Origin: Sphingobium aromaticiconvertens
GTDB taxonomy: Bacteria > Pseudomonadota > Alphaproteobacteria > Sphingomonadales > Sphingomonadaceae
DNA length: 64,000 nt
Assembly: GCF_037154075.1 (NCBI RefSeq)
Contig: NZ_JBANRJ010000001.1
Coordinates: 2,537,501-2,601,500, forward strand
Reading direction: 5' to 3'
This document shows positions 49,368 through 59,283 of this stretch, piece after piece; positions within the stretch are counted from its first letter, which is position 1, and the number at the start of each line of letters is the position of its first letter. The translations under genes and the position numbers were made by a program. The notes under the pieces are model-generated. The model was given only the letters and a program-made list of their open reading frames with translations, did not search any database and had not been told where the DNA came from.

Positions 49368-50324
49368 TCAGGCCTCCGCAGGTTCTGTATTCTGGATAAA
49401 TTCGGGGAAGGGGTCTGGCCCCCAGAGGAACATGCTGTCTTCCGGCGCATGATTGGCCGAGGGCCAGTCGACATCATGCGGGATGAAGTCGATGTCGGCG
49501 GAATATTCACTGAAACTGCCCCACGGATCGCGGACATAATAGAAATAGTTGGCGCCCAGCACATGCTGGCCGACGCCCCAATTGGGGCCATAGCCCGCGC
49601 GTGCCATGGTTGCGCCGCCAAGCCCGACTTCCATGACCGAACCAACGTCCCAACTGTTATGATGCATACCGCGCCGGTCCGACAGCACGAGCGCGAGCAG
49701 ATGGTGGTCGCTGCCATGCACACCGTGCAGAAATGCTACGGCCGGCTCGCTCTTGTCGGACAGTCGCAAGCCGAGTGTTTTTTCATAATAGTCGATCGCG
49801 GCGTTCACATCTGTAGTGAATATCGCAAAGTGCGACAGTCGCCGCGGATGCACCGGTGGCGCCTTGCTGTTGGGTATGGCCCCGGACTTGCCCGGTTCGG
49901 AACTTACGAAGGAAAAGTGGCTCTTTTCGGAGGGCGTTGCCTTGTCCGCTGCGCGTACATTGATCGGCAGACCGTCAAAGCCGCTGAACCAGATGCCGCT
50001 GGTTTCGGCGCCTGCGGGCGCCTCGATCAGCTGGACGCCACAATCATCAAGGTGCGAGCGGAAGGCCGCCATCTCATCGGGGTAGACGCCGAAGCTCAGA
50101 TAGCACAGGCGCCTGGTATCGCCGCCTTGGCTGATGATAGCCCAGCGATGCGGGTTGCCCCGCGTATACAGTTCCAGCCTACCATCCTTGTCCCGCACAT
50201 CGAGGCCAAAGAGGGTATAGAAACGGCGCGCATCTTCCAATTCGGGCACTTCAACCGCGAAATGGTCGATGGAATGGATGCCCAGCACATTGGCGCGGCG
50301 TCCGGCGGTGCTCTTTTCGTTCAT
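49368..50324 (-). CDS. Type I extradiol ring-cleavage dioxygenase
   Basis: This 318-residue protein has two VOC domains. Metal ligands expected for type I enzymes are His165 in RLSHFAIF, His221 or His222 in GMHHNSWDV, and Glu273 in SFSEYSADID. It should open a catechol next to its hydroxyl groups, as the BphC, HsaC or DitC enzymes do. AAGGAGG before ATG 50324 fixes the start; the long upstream frame lies inside the FAA-hydrolase gene. FAA-hydrolase and hydrolase genes flank it in the same direction. Confidence 0.9.
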   Translation of the reverse strand: MNEKSTAGRRANVLGIHSIDHFAVEVPELEDARRFYTLFGLDVRDKDGRLELYTRGNPHRWAIISQGGDTRRLCYLSFGVYPDEMAAFRSHLDDCGVQLIEAPAGAETSGIWFSGFDGLPINVRAADKATPSEKSHFSFVSSEPGKSGAIPNSKAPPVHPRRLSHFAIFTTDVNAAIDYYEKTLGLRLSDKSEPAVAFLHGVHGSDHHLLALVLSDRRGMHHNSWDVGSVMEVGLGGATMARAGYGPNWGVGQHVLGANYFYYVRDPWGSFSEYSADIDFIPHDVDWPSANHAPEDSMFLWGPDPFPEFIQNTEPAEA

Positions 50325-50377
50325 CCTGTCCTCCTTGGCTGGTGGGGCGGCGCTGAGAGACACCGCCCCACCGTAGA

Positions 50378-51229
50378 TCAGGCCGCCTTGATCGGATTGA
50401 CCAGCAGGCCGATCTTTTCGATCTCCACTTCGCACACGTCCCCGTCCTTCATGAACAGGGGAGGATTGCGCGCTAGGCCAATGCCCGACGGCGTTCCCAT
50501 CACCAGCACGTCGCCTGCTTCGAGCGTGAAGCAGGTCGATAGCAAGGCGACGGTGTCGACCACGTCGAACACCATGTCGGACGTGTTGGCGCTCTGCACC
50601 GTCTGGCCGTTGAGGCGTGTCTCGATCTTGAGGCCTGCTCCGCCAGCGGGTAATTCGTCGGCGGTTACTAACCAGGGGCCAAAGGCGCCGGTGTCGTCGA
50701 AATTCTTGCCGACGGTCCATTGCGGTGTCTTGAGCTGATAGTCGCGGATGGAGCCGTCGTTGAACACCGAGTAGGCCACGATGTGGGTGAGGGCATCCTC
50801 CTTGGCGATATCCTTGCCGGGCTTGCCGACTACCGCCACCATTTCCGCTTCATAGTCTAGCTGATCGGAGCAGGGCGGTTTGATGATCGGAGCGCCATGG
50901 CCGATCAGGCTGGAATTAAACCGCCCGAACACCGTTGGAAATTCCGGCACCTCGAAGCCGCCCTCGGCGGCATGATCCTTGTAGTTCAGCCCAAGGCAGA
51001 GAATCTTGGGTGCCTTCACCAGGGGCGGGAGGAAGGTCAGGTCGTCAAGGCTGACGTCCTCGCCACCAGCCACGACGGCCTCGCCCGCCTTTGTCAGCGC
51101 ATCGCCGCCCTGCGCGATCAGCGCGTCGAGATCATGGAGCGCGGCATTGCCGAACAGCGCCTTGAAGCCTGCACCTGTATCGACTGCCAAGCCGGTCTGC
51201 CCGTTTTTTGAAACCTTAGCTAAACGCAT
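50378..51229 (-). CDS. Fumarylacetoacetate-hydrolase-family protein
   Basis: This 283-residue protein has the FAH metal-site Glu cluster in DYEAEMVAVVGKPGKDI and an LCLGLNYKDHAAEGGFEVPEFP segment typical of 2-oxohepta-3-ene-1,7-dioate or acylpyruvate hydrolases. It would hydrate, isomerise or cleave the product of extradiol fission. AGGAGG precedes ATG 51229. It leads the reverse run that continues with the extradiol dioxygenase and is divergent from the GntR gene at 51360. Confidence 0.9.
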   Translation of the reverse strand: MRLAKVSKNGQTGLAVDTGAGFKALFGNAALHDLDALIAQGGDALTKAGEAVVAGGEDVSLDDLTFLPPLVKAPKILCLGLNYKDHAAEGGFEVPEFPTVFGRFNSSLIGHGAPIIKPPCSDQLDYEAEMVAVVGKPGKDIAKEDALTHIVAYSVFNDGSIRDYQLKTPQWTVGKNFDDTGAFGPWLVTADELPAGGAGLKIETRLNGQTVQSANTSDMVFDVVDTVALLSTCFTLEAGDVLVMGTPSGIGLARNPPLFMKDGDVCEVEIEKIGLLVNPIKAA

Positions 51230-51290
51230 GATTCGATCCTCCTGAAACCAGGCCACCGTGGAACCGGTCGACAACCGGGTCAATATGAAA

Positions 51291-51313
51291 TATATTCTAA
51301 AAGACAAAATATA
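51291..51313. promoter_or_regulatory. AT-rich inverted repeat between FAA-hydrolase and GntR genes
   Basis: The sequence TATATT-N11-AATATA lies in an AT-rich 130-bp divergent gap, far richer in A and T than the surroundings. It is a likely promoter region for both genes and possible operator for the GntR protein. No GRTAGG element is found in this gap. Confidence 0.45.
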
Positions 51314-51359
51314 CTATATAGATTTGCGTGCTGTTTCAAAGCTGCTATAGCTTTTGGGT

Positions 51360-52067
51360 ATGAGCAAAAAGTTGAGCTTGACCGAGCAGGCCTATCGCAG
51401 GTTGCGCGAAGATCTTCTGACCTGCCGATTGGTGCCGGGGGAGAAGATCAACATAAAGGATATCTCCGATGGTCTGGGGTTTAGCCTCGGCGCGGTGCGC
51501 GAAGCGCTGTCGCGCCTCACTTCGGAAGGATTTGTAACGCTGGACGATGCGCGCGGCTTTCGCGCGACGCCCATCTCGATCGGCGATCTCACTGACCTTG
51601 TGGCTGTGCGGAGCGACATTGAGGGGCAATGCCTGCGCCGCGCGATCGCGCGGGGTGGACTCGACTGGGAATCGGCGATCGTCAGTGCAGCGCATCGTCT
51701 CAGCAAGACGCCCACGCGCGATCCCGCCGACTCGGCCCGCCTGAACGAAGATTATGCCGATGCTCATGGCGCGTTTCATCACGCGCTGGTTGCGGCGTGC
51801 GATAGTCCATGGCTCCTGCGGATGCGTGGCTGGCTCTATGCCCAGTCGGAAAGGTATCGCTATCTGACTGTCCCGCTTTCCAATAGCGAACGGGATCTGG
51901 TCCATGAGCATGCAGACATTTTGGCGGCGACCCTGGAACGCGACGCTGATCGTGCGGTGGCCCTGCTGGGCGACCATCTGATGGCAACCGCACGATTGTT
52001 GATCGATGGGCAGGATAGCGCGAGGCCCGAAGCGGGCCTGCGCATATTGAAGAACAGGGCGGCCTGA
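51360..52067 (+). CDS. GntR-family (FCD-type) transcriptional regulator
   Basis: This 235-residue protein has a winged helix (LTEQAYRRLREDLL and ISDGLGFSLGAVREALSRL) and an FCD effector domain with metal-type His residues in DAHGAFHHAL and HEHADIL. It probably controls the divergent FAA-hydrolase/extradiol operon in response to an acid. ATG at 51360 was preferred over TTG two codons earlier. Confidence 0.9.
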   Translation: MSKKLSLTEQAYRRLREDLLTCRLVPGEKINIKDISDGLGFSLGAVREALSRLTSEGFVTLDDARGFRATPISIGDLTDLVAVRSDIEGQCLRRAIARGGLDWESAIVSAAHRLSKTPTRDPADSARLNEDYADAHGAFHHALVAACDSPWLLRMRGWLYAQSERYRYLTVPLSNSERDLVHEHADILAATLERDADRAVALLGDHLMATARLLIDGQDSARPEAGLRILKNRAA

Positions 52068-52074
52068 TAGCATT

Positions 52075-52857
52075 TCAGCTCTGCCGCTGCTGACCCGTGC
52101 CGCCGCCACTGGCAGGCATCAACATATTGCTCATACCGCCATCGACGAGCACATCGATGCCGCTGATATGGCCGGAATGGGGGCCGATCAGAAACAGGAT
52201 AGCGTTGGCGACATCCTCGGCCATGCCCAGTTTACGCAGTGGAATATTGGCTTCACGCTGGTCGCGGCGGGTCTGGTCCTGATAGCCCGCTGCCGTCATG
52301 GGCGTATAGGTAGGCCCCGGCGAGACGGTGTTGCAGCGGATCCCGTCAGGCCCCCATTCGATCGAAAGCTGGCGGATCATCATCAGCAAAGCCGCCTTGC
52401 TGCATGAATAAAAGCCAAGGCCAGGCGTAGGCGCTGTGGCCGACATCGAAGCGGTTGCGACGAATGCACCCTTGCTTTCCTTGAGATGGGGGTGCGCGGC
52501 CTTGGCTAGCAGCCAGGCCGATCGGGTATTGATCGAAAAGATCCGATCGAAATCGCCGACGGGCAGGTCCACCAGTGCGCCGCCCATGATGATTCCGGCA
52601 TTGCTCACCAGGGCATCGATCCCGCCCATATGAGCGAGCGCCGCAGCAACGATCCGATCCCCACAATCCGCTTCGGCCAAATCGACGATGCAGGTGGCCG
52701 CCGCCGGACCGATCGCATCGGCGACGATTTTAAGATTGGCCGCGTCGCGATCCGCCAGAAGCAGTTTGTGCTCGCCTGTTATCACAGTGCCGGCGGCGAG
52801 CAATTCCGCGCACGCGCGACCGATACCGCTGGCTGCTCCGGTGATGATAACCCGCAT
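52075..52857 (-). CDS. SDR family oxidoreductase
   Basis: This 260-residue SDR has TGAASGIG near the N-terminus, SNAG in place of NNAG and the Tyr-Lys pair in GFYSCSKAALL. The C-terminal SGIDVLVDGGMS loop is normal and short. AGGAGAG precedes the ATG. It lies 43 bp after the acyl-CoA ligase stop in the same direction, so the two may share a transcript. It meets the GntR gene tail-to-tail. Confidence 0.89.
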   Translation of the reverse strand: MRVIITGAASGIGRACAELLAAGTVITGEHKLLLADRDAANLKIVADAIGPAAATCIVDLAEADCGDRIVAAALAHMGGIDALVSNAGIIMGGALVDLPVGDFDRIFSINTRSAWLLAKAAHPHLKESKGAFVATASMSATAPTPGLGFYSCSKAALLMMIRQLSIEWGPDGIRCNTVSPGPTYTPMTAAGYQDQTRRDQREANIPLRKLGMAEDVANAILFLIGPHSGHISGIDVLVDGGMSNMLMPASGGGTGQQRQS

Positions 52858-52900
52858 TCATACTCTCCTGTCGTGCGCCTTGATCGGCGCGCTGACCCAG

Positions 52901-54565
52901 TCAGTCCTTGATACCCAGTTCGTCCATCAATGCGTTGCGCAGTTTGAACTTCTGGATCTTGGACGCCGACATCGGCCATTCGTCGATGAACCGGATGTGG
53001 CGTGGCACCTTGAAGGATGCGAGGCGCGCCTTGGTGTAGGCAATCAATTCTTCGGGTTCCACAGCAACATCACCATCGCGCTCGATATAGGCGGCGGGAA
53101 TCTCGGCGAGCCTTTCGTCGGGCAGGCCGATGACCTGGGCCAATCGGACGGCGGGGTGGGTTGCCAGTACGGCTTCGACCTCGGCCGCTGCGACGTTCTC
53201 GCCGCCGACCTTGAGCATATCCTTGAACCGGCCATGGAACATGACGTGCCCATGTTCGTCGATCGAGCCGATGTCCGCGCTGTGATACCAGCCATCTGCA
53301 TCGAGCGCCTCTGCCGTCTTTTCCGGGTCCTTATAATAGCCGTCGAACAAATTATAGCCGCGGATCAGGATTTCTCCGCGCTCGTCGATCCCCATTTCGT
53401 CGCCGCTCTCGGGATCGACGATCTTCATTTCGATGCCGGCCAGCGGATAGCCCAGCTTCAGGAACCCCATCTCGGGGGCCATGGAATAGCCGCCGGTGGT
53501 CACGATGCCGGTCGCCTCGGTCATACCCATGGTGCCGACCTGGAGCATGTTCGGGGCCTTTTCCCGATACGCCTGACCCACCCGGTCCGGCATGAAGGCG
53601 AAGCAGCTGTTCTGAAGCCGCACGGAGGACATGTCCGCCGTGGCCCAGTTGGGATGCGCAACCATGGCCTGATGGAAGGTGACGAAGGGCAGGAACATCA
53701 TCGTCACCCGCTCATCCTCGATCTGGCGAAGGCTTTCGCCGGCATCAAAATGGGGCTGGCCGATGAAGGTGCCGCCGACGTCTATTGCCCCCAGCATGCA
53801 GAGCATGGCCGCGATATGGAAGAGCGGCAAGGGCGACCATGCGCGTTCGCCGGACTGGAACGCCCAGCGATAGCGGGCCAGATTGCTGGCCTCGCGTGTC
53901 ACGGCTTCATGGCTGAGCAGGCAGCCCTTGGGATTGGCCGACGTTCCCGAAGTATAGAGGATCATGGCCGTGTCGCGCACCCGGACCGTCAGGCGCGTCG
54001 CATGGATTTCGGCTTCGCTGACCTGCTCGACCGCCGCGTCGAACATGGCCTGGTCGATAAAACCAGGCGCTGACCGCCCTCCCAGCATGATGATCCGCGA
54101 TAGCATCGGAGCGTGGGCGAGTGTCAACGCCGCAGGGCTGGCTGTCGCTGGCAGATCGGGAAAGGCCTCGATCAGGCAGGCGCCAAAATCGACATGCTCG
54201 GATATCAGGTCGTTGGTGACGATCGCCCGAAGGTCGGCATTCTGCGCGACATAGGCCATTTCCGGTGCCTTGTAGCGCGCGTTCATCAGCACCGATACAG
54301 CGCCGCACATCGCGTTGGCGAACAGCGTTTCTACAAATTCAATGCTCGAGGGCAGCAGGATGCCGACATGATCGCCCCGCTTGATGCCGAGCGCCTTCAA
54401 CCCCCTCGCGCGCCGGAAGACGCTGGCCACGACATCGCCGTAGCTTTTCCGTTCGCCCGGAAAGACAAGGGCCTCGTTGTCCTTTTCCTTGTCCCACCCC
54501 TTGAGAAGGTGATCGCCCAGCGTCGTCGCAGAAATGCGAATTGCGGCGTTGTCTTCGCCCATCAT
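52901..54565 (-). CDS. Acyl-CoA synthetase (AMP-dependent ligase)
   Basis: This 554-residue ANL-superfamily ligase has the P-loop LYTSGTSANPKG, the GYYKDPEKTAEALDADGWYHSAD hinge region, GRFKDMLKVGGENVAAAEVE and the catalytic Lys region MSASKIQKFKLRN. It should activate a carboxylic acid to the CoA thioester and so gate the pathway. GTG at 54571 and ATG at 54565 or 54562 are all possible starts; none has a strong ribosome site. It is divergent from the thiolase gene. Confidence 0.9.
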   Translation of the reverse strand: MMGEDNAAIRISATTLGDHLLKGWDKEKDNEALVFPGERKSYGDVVASVFRRARGLKALGIKRGDHVGILLPSSIEFVETLFANAMCGAVSVLMNARYKAPEMAYVAQNADLRAIVTNDLISEHVDFGACLIEAFPDLPATASPAALTLAHAPMLSRIIMLGGRSAPGFIDQAMFDAAVEQVSEAEIHATRLTVRVRDTAMILYTSGTSANPKGCLLSHEAVTREASNLARYRWAFQSGERAWSPLPLFHIAAMLCMLGAIDVGGTFIGQPHFDAGESLRQIEDERVTMMFLPFVTFHQAMVAHPNWATADMSSVRLQNSCFAFMPDRVGQAYREKAPNMLQVGTMGMTEATGIVTTGGYSMAPEMGFLKLGYPLAGIEMKIVDPESGDEMGIDERGEILIRGYNLFDGYYKDPEKTAEALDADGWYHSADIGSIDEHGHVMFHGRFKDMLKVGGENVAAAEVEAVLATHPAVRLAQVIGLPDERLAEIPAAYIERDGDVAVEPEELIAYTKARLASFKVPRHIRFIDEWPMSASKIQKFKLRNALMDELGIKD

Positions 54566-54639
54566 GCCCACAGAAGTCCGCTCCCAAATACCGCCAGTCT
54601 CGAATTACGGTCAGATTGCAGTGCCATGCGGATCGTGCG

Positions 54640-54655
54640 CCTTTCGTTGGATAGG
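54640..54655 (+). promoter_or_regulatory. Shared element CCNNNC-N4-GRTAGG (site 10)
   Basis: The sequence CCTTTC-GTTG-GATAGG is 68 bp before the thiolase start and faces it, in the divergent gap with the CoA ligase gene. Confidence 0.72.
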
Positions 54656-54723
54656 TGCGGATAGTTCCGTCCGACCCGAGAGCAGGGTCAGGAAATTATC
54701 GGATCACTGGTCGGGAATTTACG

Positions 54724-55926
54724 ATGGAAGCCTATGTCTACGATCATGTTCGCACACCGCGCGGCAAGGGCCGGCCGGACGGTGCGCTGCATGAGATCAC
54801 CTCGGTCGAAATGGCGACGCAACTGCTGAAGGCGCTTCAGCAACGCAATGATCTCGACACAGCGCTACTTGATGACGTCATTATCGGCATGGCGCAGCCG
54901 GTCGGTGAGCAGGGTGGGGTGCTCGCACGCGCCGCGGTCCTTCAGGCAGGCTATGCACAGACCGTCGCCGGGCAGCAAATTCACCGCTTTTGTGCAACGG
55001 GTCTGGATGCGGTCAGCCTGATCGCGGCGCAGGTCCATGCCGGCATGATCCAGGCGGGCATCGCCGGCGGCGTCGAATCCATGAGCCGCACCGTCATGGG
55101 CTATGACTCGGGCGCCTGGACGTCCGATCCTTCCATCGCCTACAGCAACCATTATGCCCCGCAGGGTATCGGGGCCGACATTATCGCGACGCTCGACGGC
55201 TATACGCGCGAGGATGTTGATAGCTTCGCCGTGGAAAGCCAGCGCAAGGCCGCCCACGCCTGGGAGCAGGGTTATTTCAAGAAGTCGATCGTCCCGGTGA
55301 AGGACATATTGGGCGAAGTCATTCTTGACCATGACGAGCATATGCGACCGGGTACGACGGTGGAGAGCCTGGCCAAGTTGAAGCCCGCTTTCGAAGGGTT
55401 TGGCAAAGCCGGCTTCGACGCGGTGGCGAAGGCGAAATATCCCGAGATCGAGGAACTGAACTACGTCCATCATGGCGGCAACAGCTCGGGTATCGTCGAC
55501 GGATCTGGTCTGGTGCTGGTGGGGTCGAAGGCCTTCGGCGAGAAGGCAGGGCTGAAACCACGCGGGAGAATCCGGTCCTACGCCAATATCGGTTCGGAAC
55601 CCACAATCATGCTGACCGCGCCCACGGCGGTGTCTCGCAAGGCGCTCAAGGCAGGCGGTATGACCGAGAAGGACATTGATCTGTGGGAGCTGAACGAGGC
55701 CTTTGCCAGCGTCGTCATGCGCTACCAGCGCGACATGGGCATCCCCGACGACAAGATCAACGTCAATGGCGGCGCCATCGCCATGGGCCATCCGCTCGGC
55801 GCCACTGGCGCGATGATCCTGGGTACTGTGCTGGACGAGCTGGAACGCCGTGATCTCAACGCCGGCCTCATCACCCTGTGCGCCGCCAACGGCCTTGGCA
55901 CGGCCGCCATCATCGAGCGCGTTTGA
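54724..55926 (+). CDS. Acetyl-CoA acetyltransferase (thiolase)
   Basis: This 400-residue thiolase has the acyl-enzyme Cys90 in RFCATGLDAV, the His in AIAMGHPLGATGA and the second Cys in LCAANGLG. It cleaves a 3-ketoacyl-CoA to acetyl-CoA. The start at 54724 removes a 23-residue non-homologous extension. It heads the forward beta-oxidation operon with the FadJ-like, acyl-CoA dehydrogenase and MaoC genes. Confidence 0.94.
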   Translation: MEAYVYDHVRTPRGKGRPDGALHEITSVEMATQLLKALQQRNDLDTALLDDVIIGMAQPVGEQGGVLARAAVLQAGYAQTVAGQQIHRFCATGLDAVSLIAAQVHAGMIQAGIAGGVESMSRTVMGYDSGAWTSDPSIAYSNHYAPQGIGADIIATLDGYTREDVDSFAVESQRKAAHAWEQGYFKKSIVPVKDILGEVILDHDEHMRPGTTVESLAKLKPAFEGFGKAGFDAVAKAKYPEIEELNYVHHGGNSSGIVDGSGLVLVGSKAFGEKAGLKPRGRIRSYANIGSEPTIMLTAPTAVSRKALKAGGMTEKDIDLWELNEAFASVVMRYQRDMGIPDDKINVNGGAIAMGHPLGATGAMILGTVLDELERRDLNAGLITLCAANGLGTAAIIERV

Positions 55927-55960
55927 GCGCGCCAACAGACCTTATAGAGCGGGAATTCCC

Positions 55961-58129
55961 ATGAAGACTATGCGACTGGACAAGGCCGATGATGGCTTCG
56001 CAATCCTGACCCTCGACGCCGAAGGCGCGATGAACGTCGTCAATGACGCCTTCATCGCCGACATGGAGGAGGCGACGAAGCAGATTGCGGGCGATGCGGA
56101 CATTAAGGGTGTCATCCTTACGTCGGGCAAGAAGACGTTCATGGCTGGCGCTGACCTGAAGCAGTTGGTTAATGGTTTTGGTACGCTCACGCTGGCCGAG
56201 GCTTATGCCTTTTCCAAGCGCGCGACCGACATGCACCGCGCGATCGAGCAATCGGGCAAGTCCTGGGTTGCGGTGATCAACGGGCTGGCGCTGGGCGGCG
56301 GCTTTGAATTGGCGCTGGCGTGCCACCATCGCATCCTGGTGGATGATGCCAAGGCGCTGGTCGGCCTGCCCGAAGTCAATGTCGGCCTTCTGCCGGGGTC
56401 GGGTGGCACCGTGCGTCTGGGTATCCTCGCGGGAATGAAGACCGCGCTCGACTTGCTGCTGTCGGGGCGTTCCGTCGGTCCGGCCGAAGCCCTCAAGCTG
56501 AAGATCGTTGATGAGGTCGTGCCCGTAGACCAGCTGACCGCCGCAGCGAAGGCGTGGCTCGCAACTGGTCCAGATCCGGTCAAGCCCTGGGATGTAAAGG
56601 GCTGGGTGCCGCCGCAGAAGAAGGGCCTGACCATCCCTGAGGATTCGGCTGCCTACATGATGGCGGTCGGCGGGCTTGCGAAGAGCGGCTATAACCAGCC
56701 CGCGCCGCTCGCGATCCTCAATTCGGTGTTCCAGGGGCTTCAGTTGCCCTTCGACAAGGCGCTCGCCGTCGAGGGTAAATATTTCGCCAAGCTTTTGACC
56801 GATCCTGTCGCGCGCAACATCATTCGTTCGACCTTCATCTCGAAGCAGGCGGCCGAGAAAGGCGCGCGCCGTCCCGAAGGTTTTCCAAGGTTCGAGGCGA
56901 AGAAGGTGGGCGTGCTGGGCGCGGGCATGATGGGTGCAGGGATCGCCTATGTATCGGCCAATGCCGGGATCGAGGTCGTGCTGATCGACCGCGACACGGC
57001 GACGGCGCAGAAGGGCAAGGACTATTCAGCCAAGGTGCTGGGCAAGCTGGTGGAAAAGGGAAAGACGACGCAGGACAAGGCTGACGCCGTGCTTGCCCGC
57101 ATCACCCCCACGGACGACTTCGCCCTGCTCGAAGGGTGCGACCTGGTGGTCGAGGCGGTATTCGAGGATACCGGGATCAAGGCCGAAACGACGCGCAAGG
57201 CTGAGGCCGTGCTGCCCGAGAGCGTTGTATTCGCGTCCAACACCTCGACGCTGCCGATCTCGCAACTGGCACAGGCCTCGAAGCGTCCAGACCAATTCAT
57301 CGGCCTGCACTTCTTCTCGCCGGTCGAGCGCATGGGACTGGTCGAAGTCATCATGGGCAAGCAGACCAGCAAGGAGACATTGGCCAAGGGGCTGGATTAC
57401 ATCGCCCAGCTGCGCAAGACGCCGATCGTGGTCAATGACAGCCGTGGCTTCTATACCAGCCGCGTGTTCCAGATGCTGATCCATGAAGGCGCGGCCATGC
57501 TGGCGGAAGGCGTGCCGCCCGCCGTGATCGAAAATGCCGCCAAGGCCGTCGGGATGCCGGTCGGGCCACTCGCGTTGCTGGACGAACTGACGCTCGACCT
57601 CCCGCTCAAGATCGTCGATCAGGCGATTGCAGAGGAAGGTGACAAATATACCCCGCCCGCAGGCGTTCCCGTCATGCGCCGGATGAAGGATGAGATCGGT
57701 CGTTCCAGTCGCAAGACCGGCGGCGCCTTCTACGACTATCCCGAAGGCGGCAAGAAGCATCTGTGGAAGGGCCTGGCCGAGCATTTTCCGGTCAAGGATG
57801 GCTGGGATTTGGAGGAATTGAAGACACGCTATCTCTATGCCCAGGCGATGGAGACGGCGCGCTGTCTGGAGGAGGGCGTGCTTGAGACGCCGCAGGACGC
57901 CGACTTGGGCGCTCTCTATGGCTGGGGCTTTCCGACCTGGACCGGGGGTACGATCAGCTATATCGATACGATCGGCATCAAGGCGTTCGTCAAGGAATCC
58001 GACCGTCTGGCGCAGCTCTATGGCCCGCGCTTCCTGCCCTCCGCCTGGCTGCGCGACAAGGCGACGAAGGGCGAGACTTTTTATGCTCCCGCGCAGGAAA
58101 CCACGGTCAAGGAGCCGGTGTCGGCATGA
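55961..58129 (+). CDS. Multifunctional enoyl-CoA hydratase/3-hydroxyacyl-CoA dehydrogenase (FadJ/FadB-type)
   Basis: This 722-residue fusion has an N-terminal crotonase domain with Glu116 (GGGFELALAC) and Glu138 (LPEVNVGLLPGSGGT), then a Rossmann domain starting at VGVLGAGMMGAGIAY (about 315) with the His in GLHFFSPVERM. The C-terminal dehydrogenase domain completes it. It hydrates enoyl-CoA and oxidises the alcohol with NAD. It lies 34 bp after the thiolase and ends in the start of the ACAD gene (ATGA), so beta-oxidation is fully coupled. Confidence 0.94.
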   Translation: MKTMRLDKADDGFAILTLDAEGAMNVVNDAFIADMEEATKQIAGDADIKGVILTSGKKTFMAGADLKQLVNGFGTLTLAEAYAFSKRATDMHRAIEQSGKSWVAVINGLALGGGFELALACHHRILVDDAKALVGLPEVNVGLLPGSGGTVRLGILAGMKTALDLLLSGRSVGPAEALKLKIVDEVVPVDQLTAAAKAWLATGPDPVKPWDVKGWVPPQKKGLTIPEDSAAYMMAVGGLAKSGYNQPAPLAILNSVFQGLQLPFDKALAVEGKYFAKLLTDPVARNIIRSTFISKQAAEKGARRPEGFPRFEAKKVGVLGAGMMGAGIAYVSANAGIEVVLIDRDTATAQKGKDYSAKVLGKLVEKGKTTQDKADAVLARITPTDDFALLEGCDLVVEAVFEDTGIKAETTRKAEAVLPESVVFASNTSTLPISQLAQASKRPDQFIGLHFFSPVERMGLVEVIMGKQTSKETLAKGLDYIAQLRKTPIVVNDSRGFYTSRVFQMLIHEGAAMLAEGVPPAVIENAAKAVGMPVGPLALLDELTLDLPLKIVDQAIAEEGDKYTPPAGVPVMRRMKDEIGRSSRKTGGAFYDYPEGGKKHLWKGLAEHFPVKDGWDLEELKTRYLYAQAMETARCLEEGVLETPQDADLGALYGWGFPTWTGGTISYIDTIGIKAFVKESDRLAQLYGPRFLPSAWLRDKATKGETFYAPAQETTVKEPVSA

Positions 58130-59283
58130 AGCGTCTGATCTTCGAACCGGAGCATGAGCAGTTTCGCGACAGCGTCGTCAAGTTTATGACGAGCGAAGTC
58201 GGTGCCCATGCCGAGCGTTTCCGCGAACAGGGCATGGTCGATCGCGAGTTGTTCCTGAAAGCCGGTGAGCAGGGCCTGCTCTGCACGTGGGCTGACGAGA
58301 AATATGGCGGGGCGGGGATCGAAGATTTCCGCTTCGAGCAGATCATCATCGAGGAGAATATGCGCCACGGCGATATAGGCTTCTATATCAACCTGCATAA
58401 TGATCTGGTCGCACCCTATATCGCCAAGCTTGGGACAGAGGCGCAGAAGGATCGCTGGATGCCCGGCATCGTCAGCGGCGCGCAGATCCTGGCGGTGGCC
58501 ATGACCGAGCCGTCGACCGGCAGCGACCTGGCCGGGATGCGCTCGACCGCCGTGGATAAGGGCGACCACTGGCTGCTGAACGGCGCCAAGACCTATATTT
58601 CCAACGGCATCCTTAGCGATTTGGTGATCGTCGCGGCGCGTACTGATCCCAACAGCCGCCATGGCTTGGGCCTGTTCGTTGTCGAGCGGGGCATGGAAGG
58701 CTTCGAGCGGGGGCGCAAGCTCGCCAAGATGGGGATGAAGGCGCAGGATACTGCCGAACTCTTCTTCAACGACGTCAAGGTGCCCAAGGACAATGTGCTG
58801 GGCGATCCGGTGCAGGGTTTCAAATATCTGGCGCGCTTTCTGGCGCAGGAACGACTGGTCGCGGCCATCGGCTTCATGGGCACGGCGCAGACGGCGTTCG
58901 ATATCACGCTCGATTATGTGAAGGACCGCAAGGCTTTCGGAAAGCCGATCGGCGCCTTTCAGAATACGCGTTTCAAGATGGCGACGATGCGCGCGGAACT
59001 GGACGCGCTCCAGACCTATGTCGATCAGTGCGTATTGTTGCTCAATGCGGGTGAGTTGACGGCTGAGGATGCATCGGCGGCGAAGCTGTTAACGAGCGAG
59101 CTGGAGGCGCGCGTGATGGACGAGTGCGTTCAGCTTCACGGCGGCGCAGGCTATATGGAGGAATATCGGATCAGCCGCATGTATACTGATGCGCGTATCA
59201 GCCGGATATTCGCGGGGACCAGCGAGATCATGCGCGAGATCATCGGTCGCGGCCTGGGCCTTGATGAGCGGAAATTGAGCTGA
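58126..59283 (+). CDS. Acyl-CoA dehydrogenase
   Basis: This 385-residue ACAD has AMTEPSTGSDLAGMRSTA near 125, a DRKAFGKPIGAFQ segment and QLHGGAGYMEEYRISRMYTD near the C-terminus, with the Glu-containing GTSEIMREIIGR end. It belongs to a different subgroup from the two 387-residue copies. The start overlaps the FadJ-like stop (ATGA), and its own stop shares one base with the MaoC start (TGATG). Confidence 0.93.
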   Translation: MKRLIFEPEHEQFRDSVVKFMTSEVGAHAERFREQGMVDRELFLKAGEQGLLCTWADEKYGGAGIEDFRFEQIIIEENMRHGDIGFYINLHNDLVAPYIAKLGTEAQKDRWMPGIVSGAQILAVAMTEPSTGSDLAGMRSTAVDKGDHWLLNGAKTYISNGILSDLVIVAARTDPNSRHGLGLFVVERGMEGFERGRKLAKMGMKAQDTAELFFNDVKVPKDNVLGDPVQGFKYLARFLAQERLVAAIGFMGTAQTAFDITLDYVKDRKAFGKPIGAFQNTRFKMATMRAELDALQTYVDQCVLLLNAGELTAEDASAAKLLTSELEARVMDECVQLHGGAGYMEEYRISRMYTDARISRIFAGTSEIMREIIGRGLGLDERKLS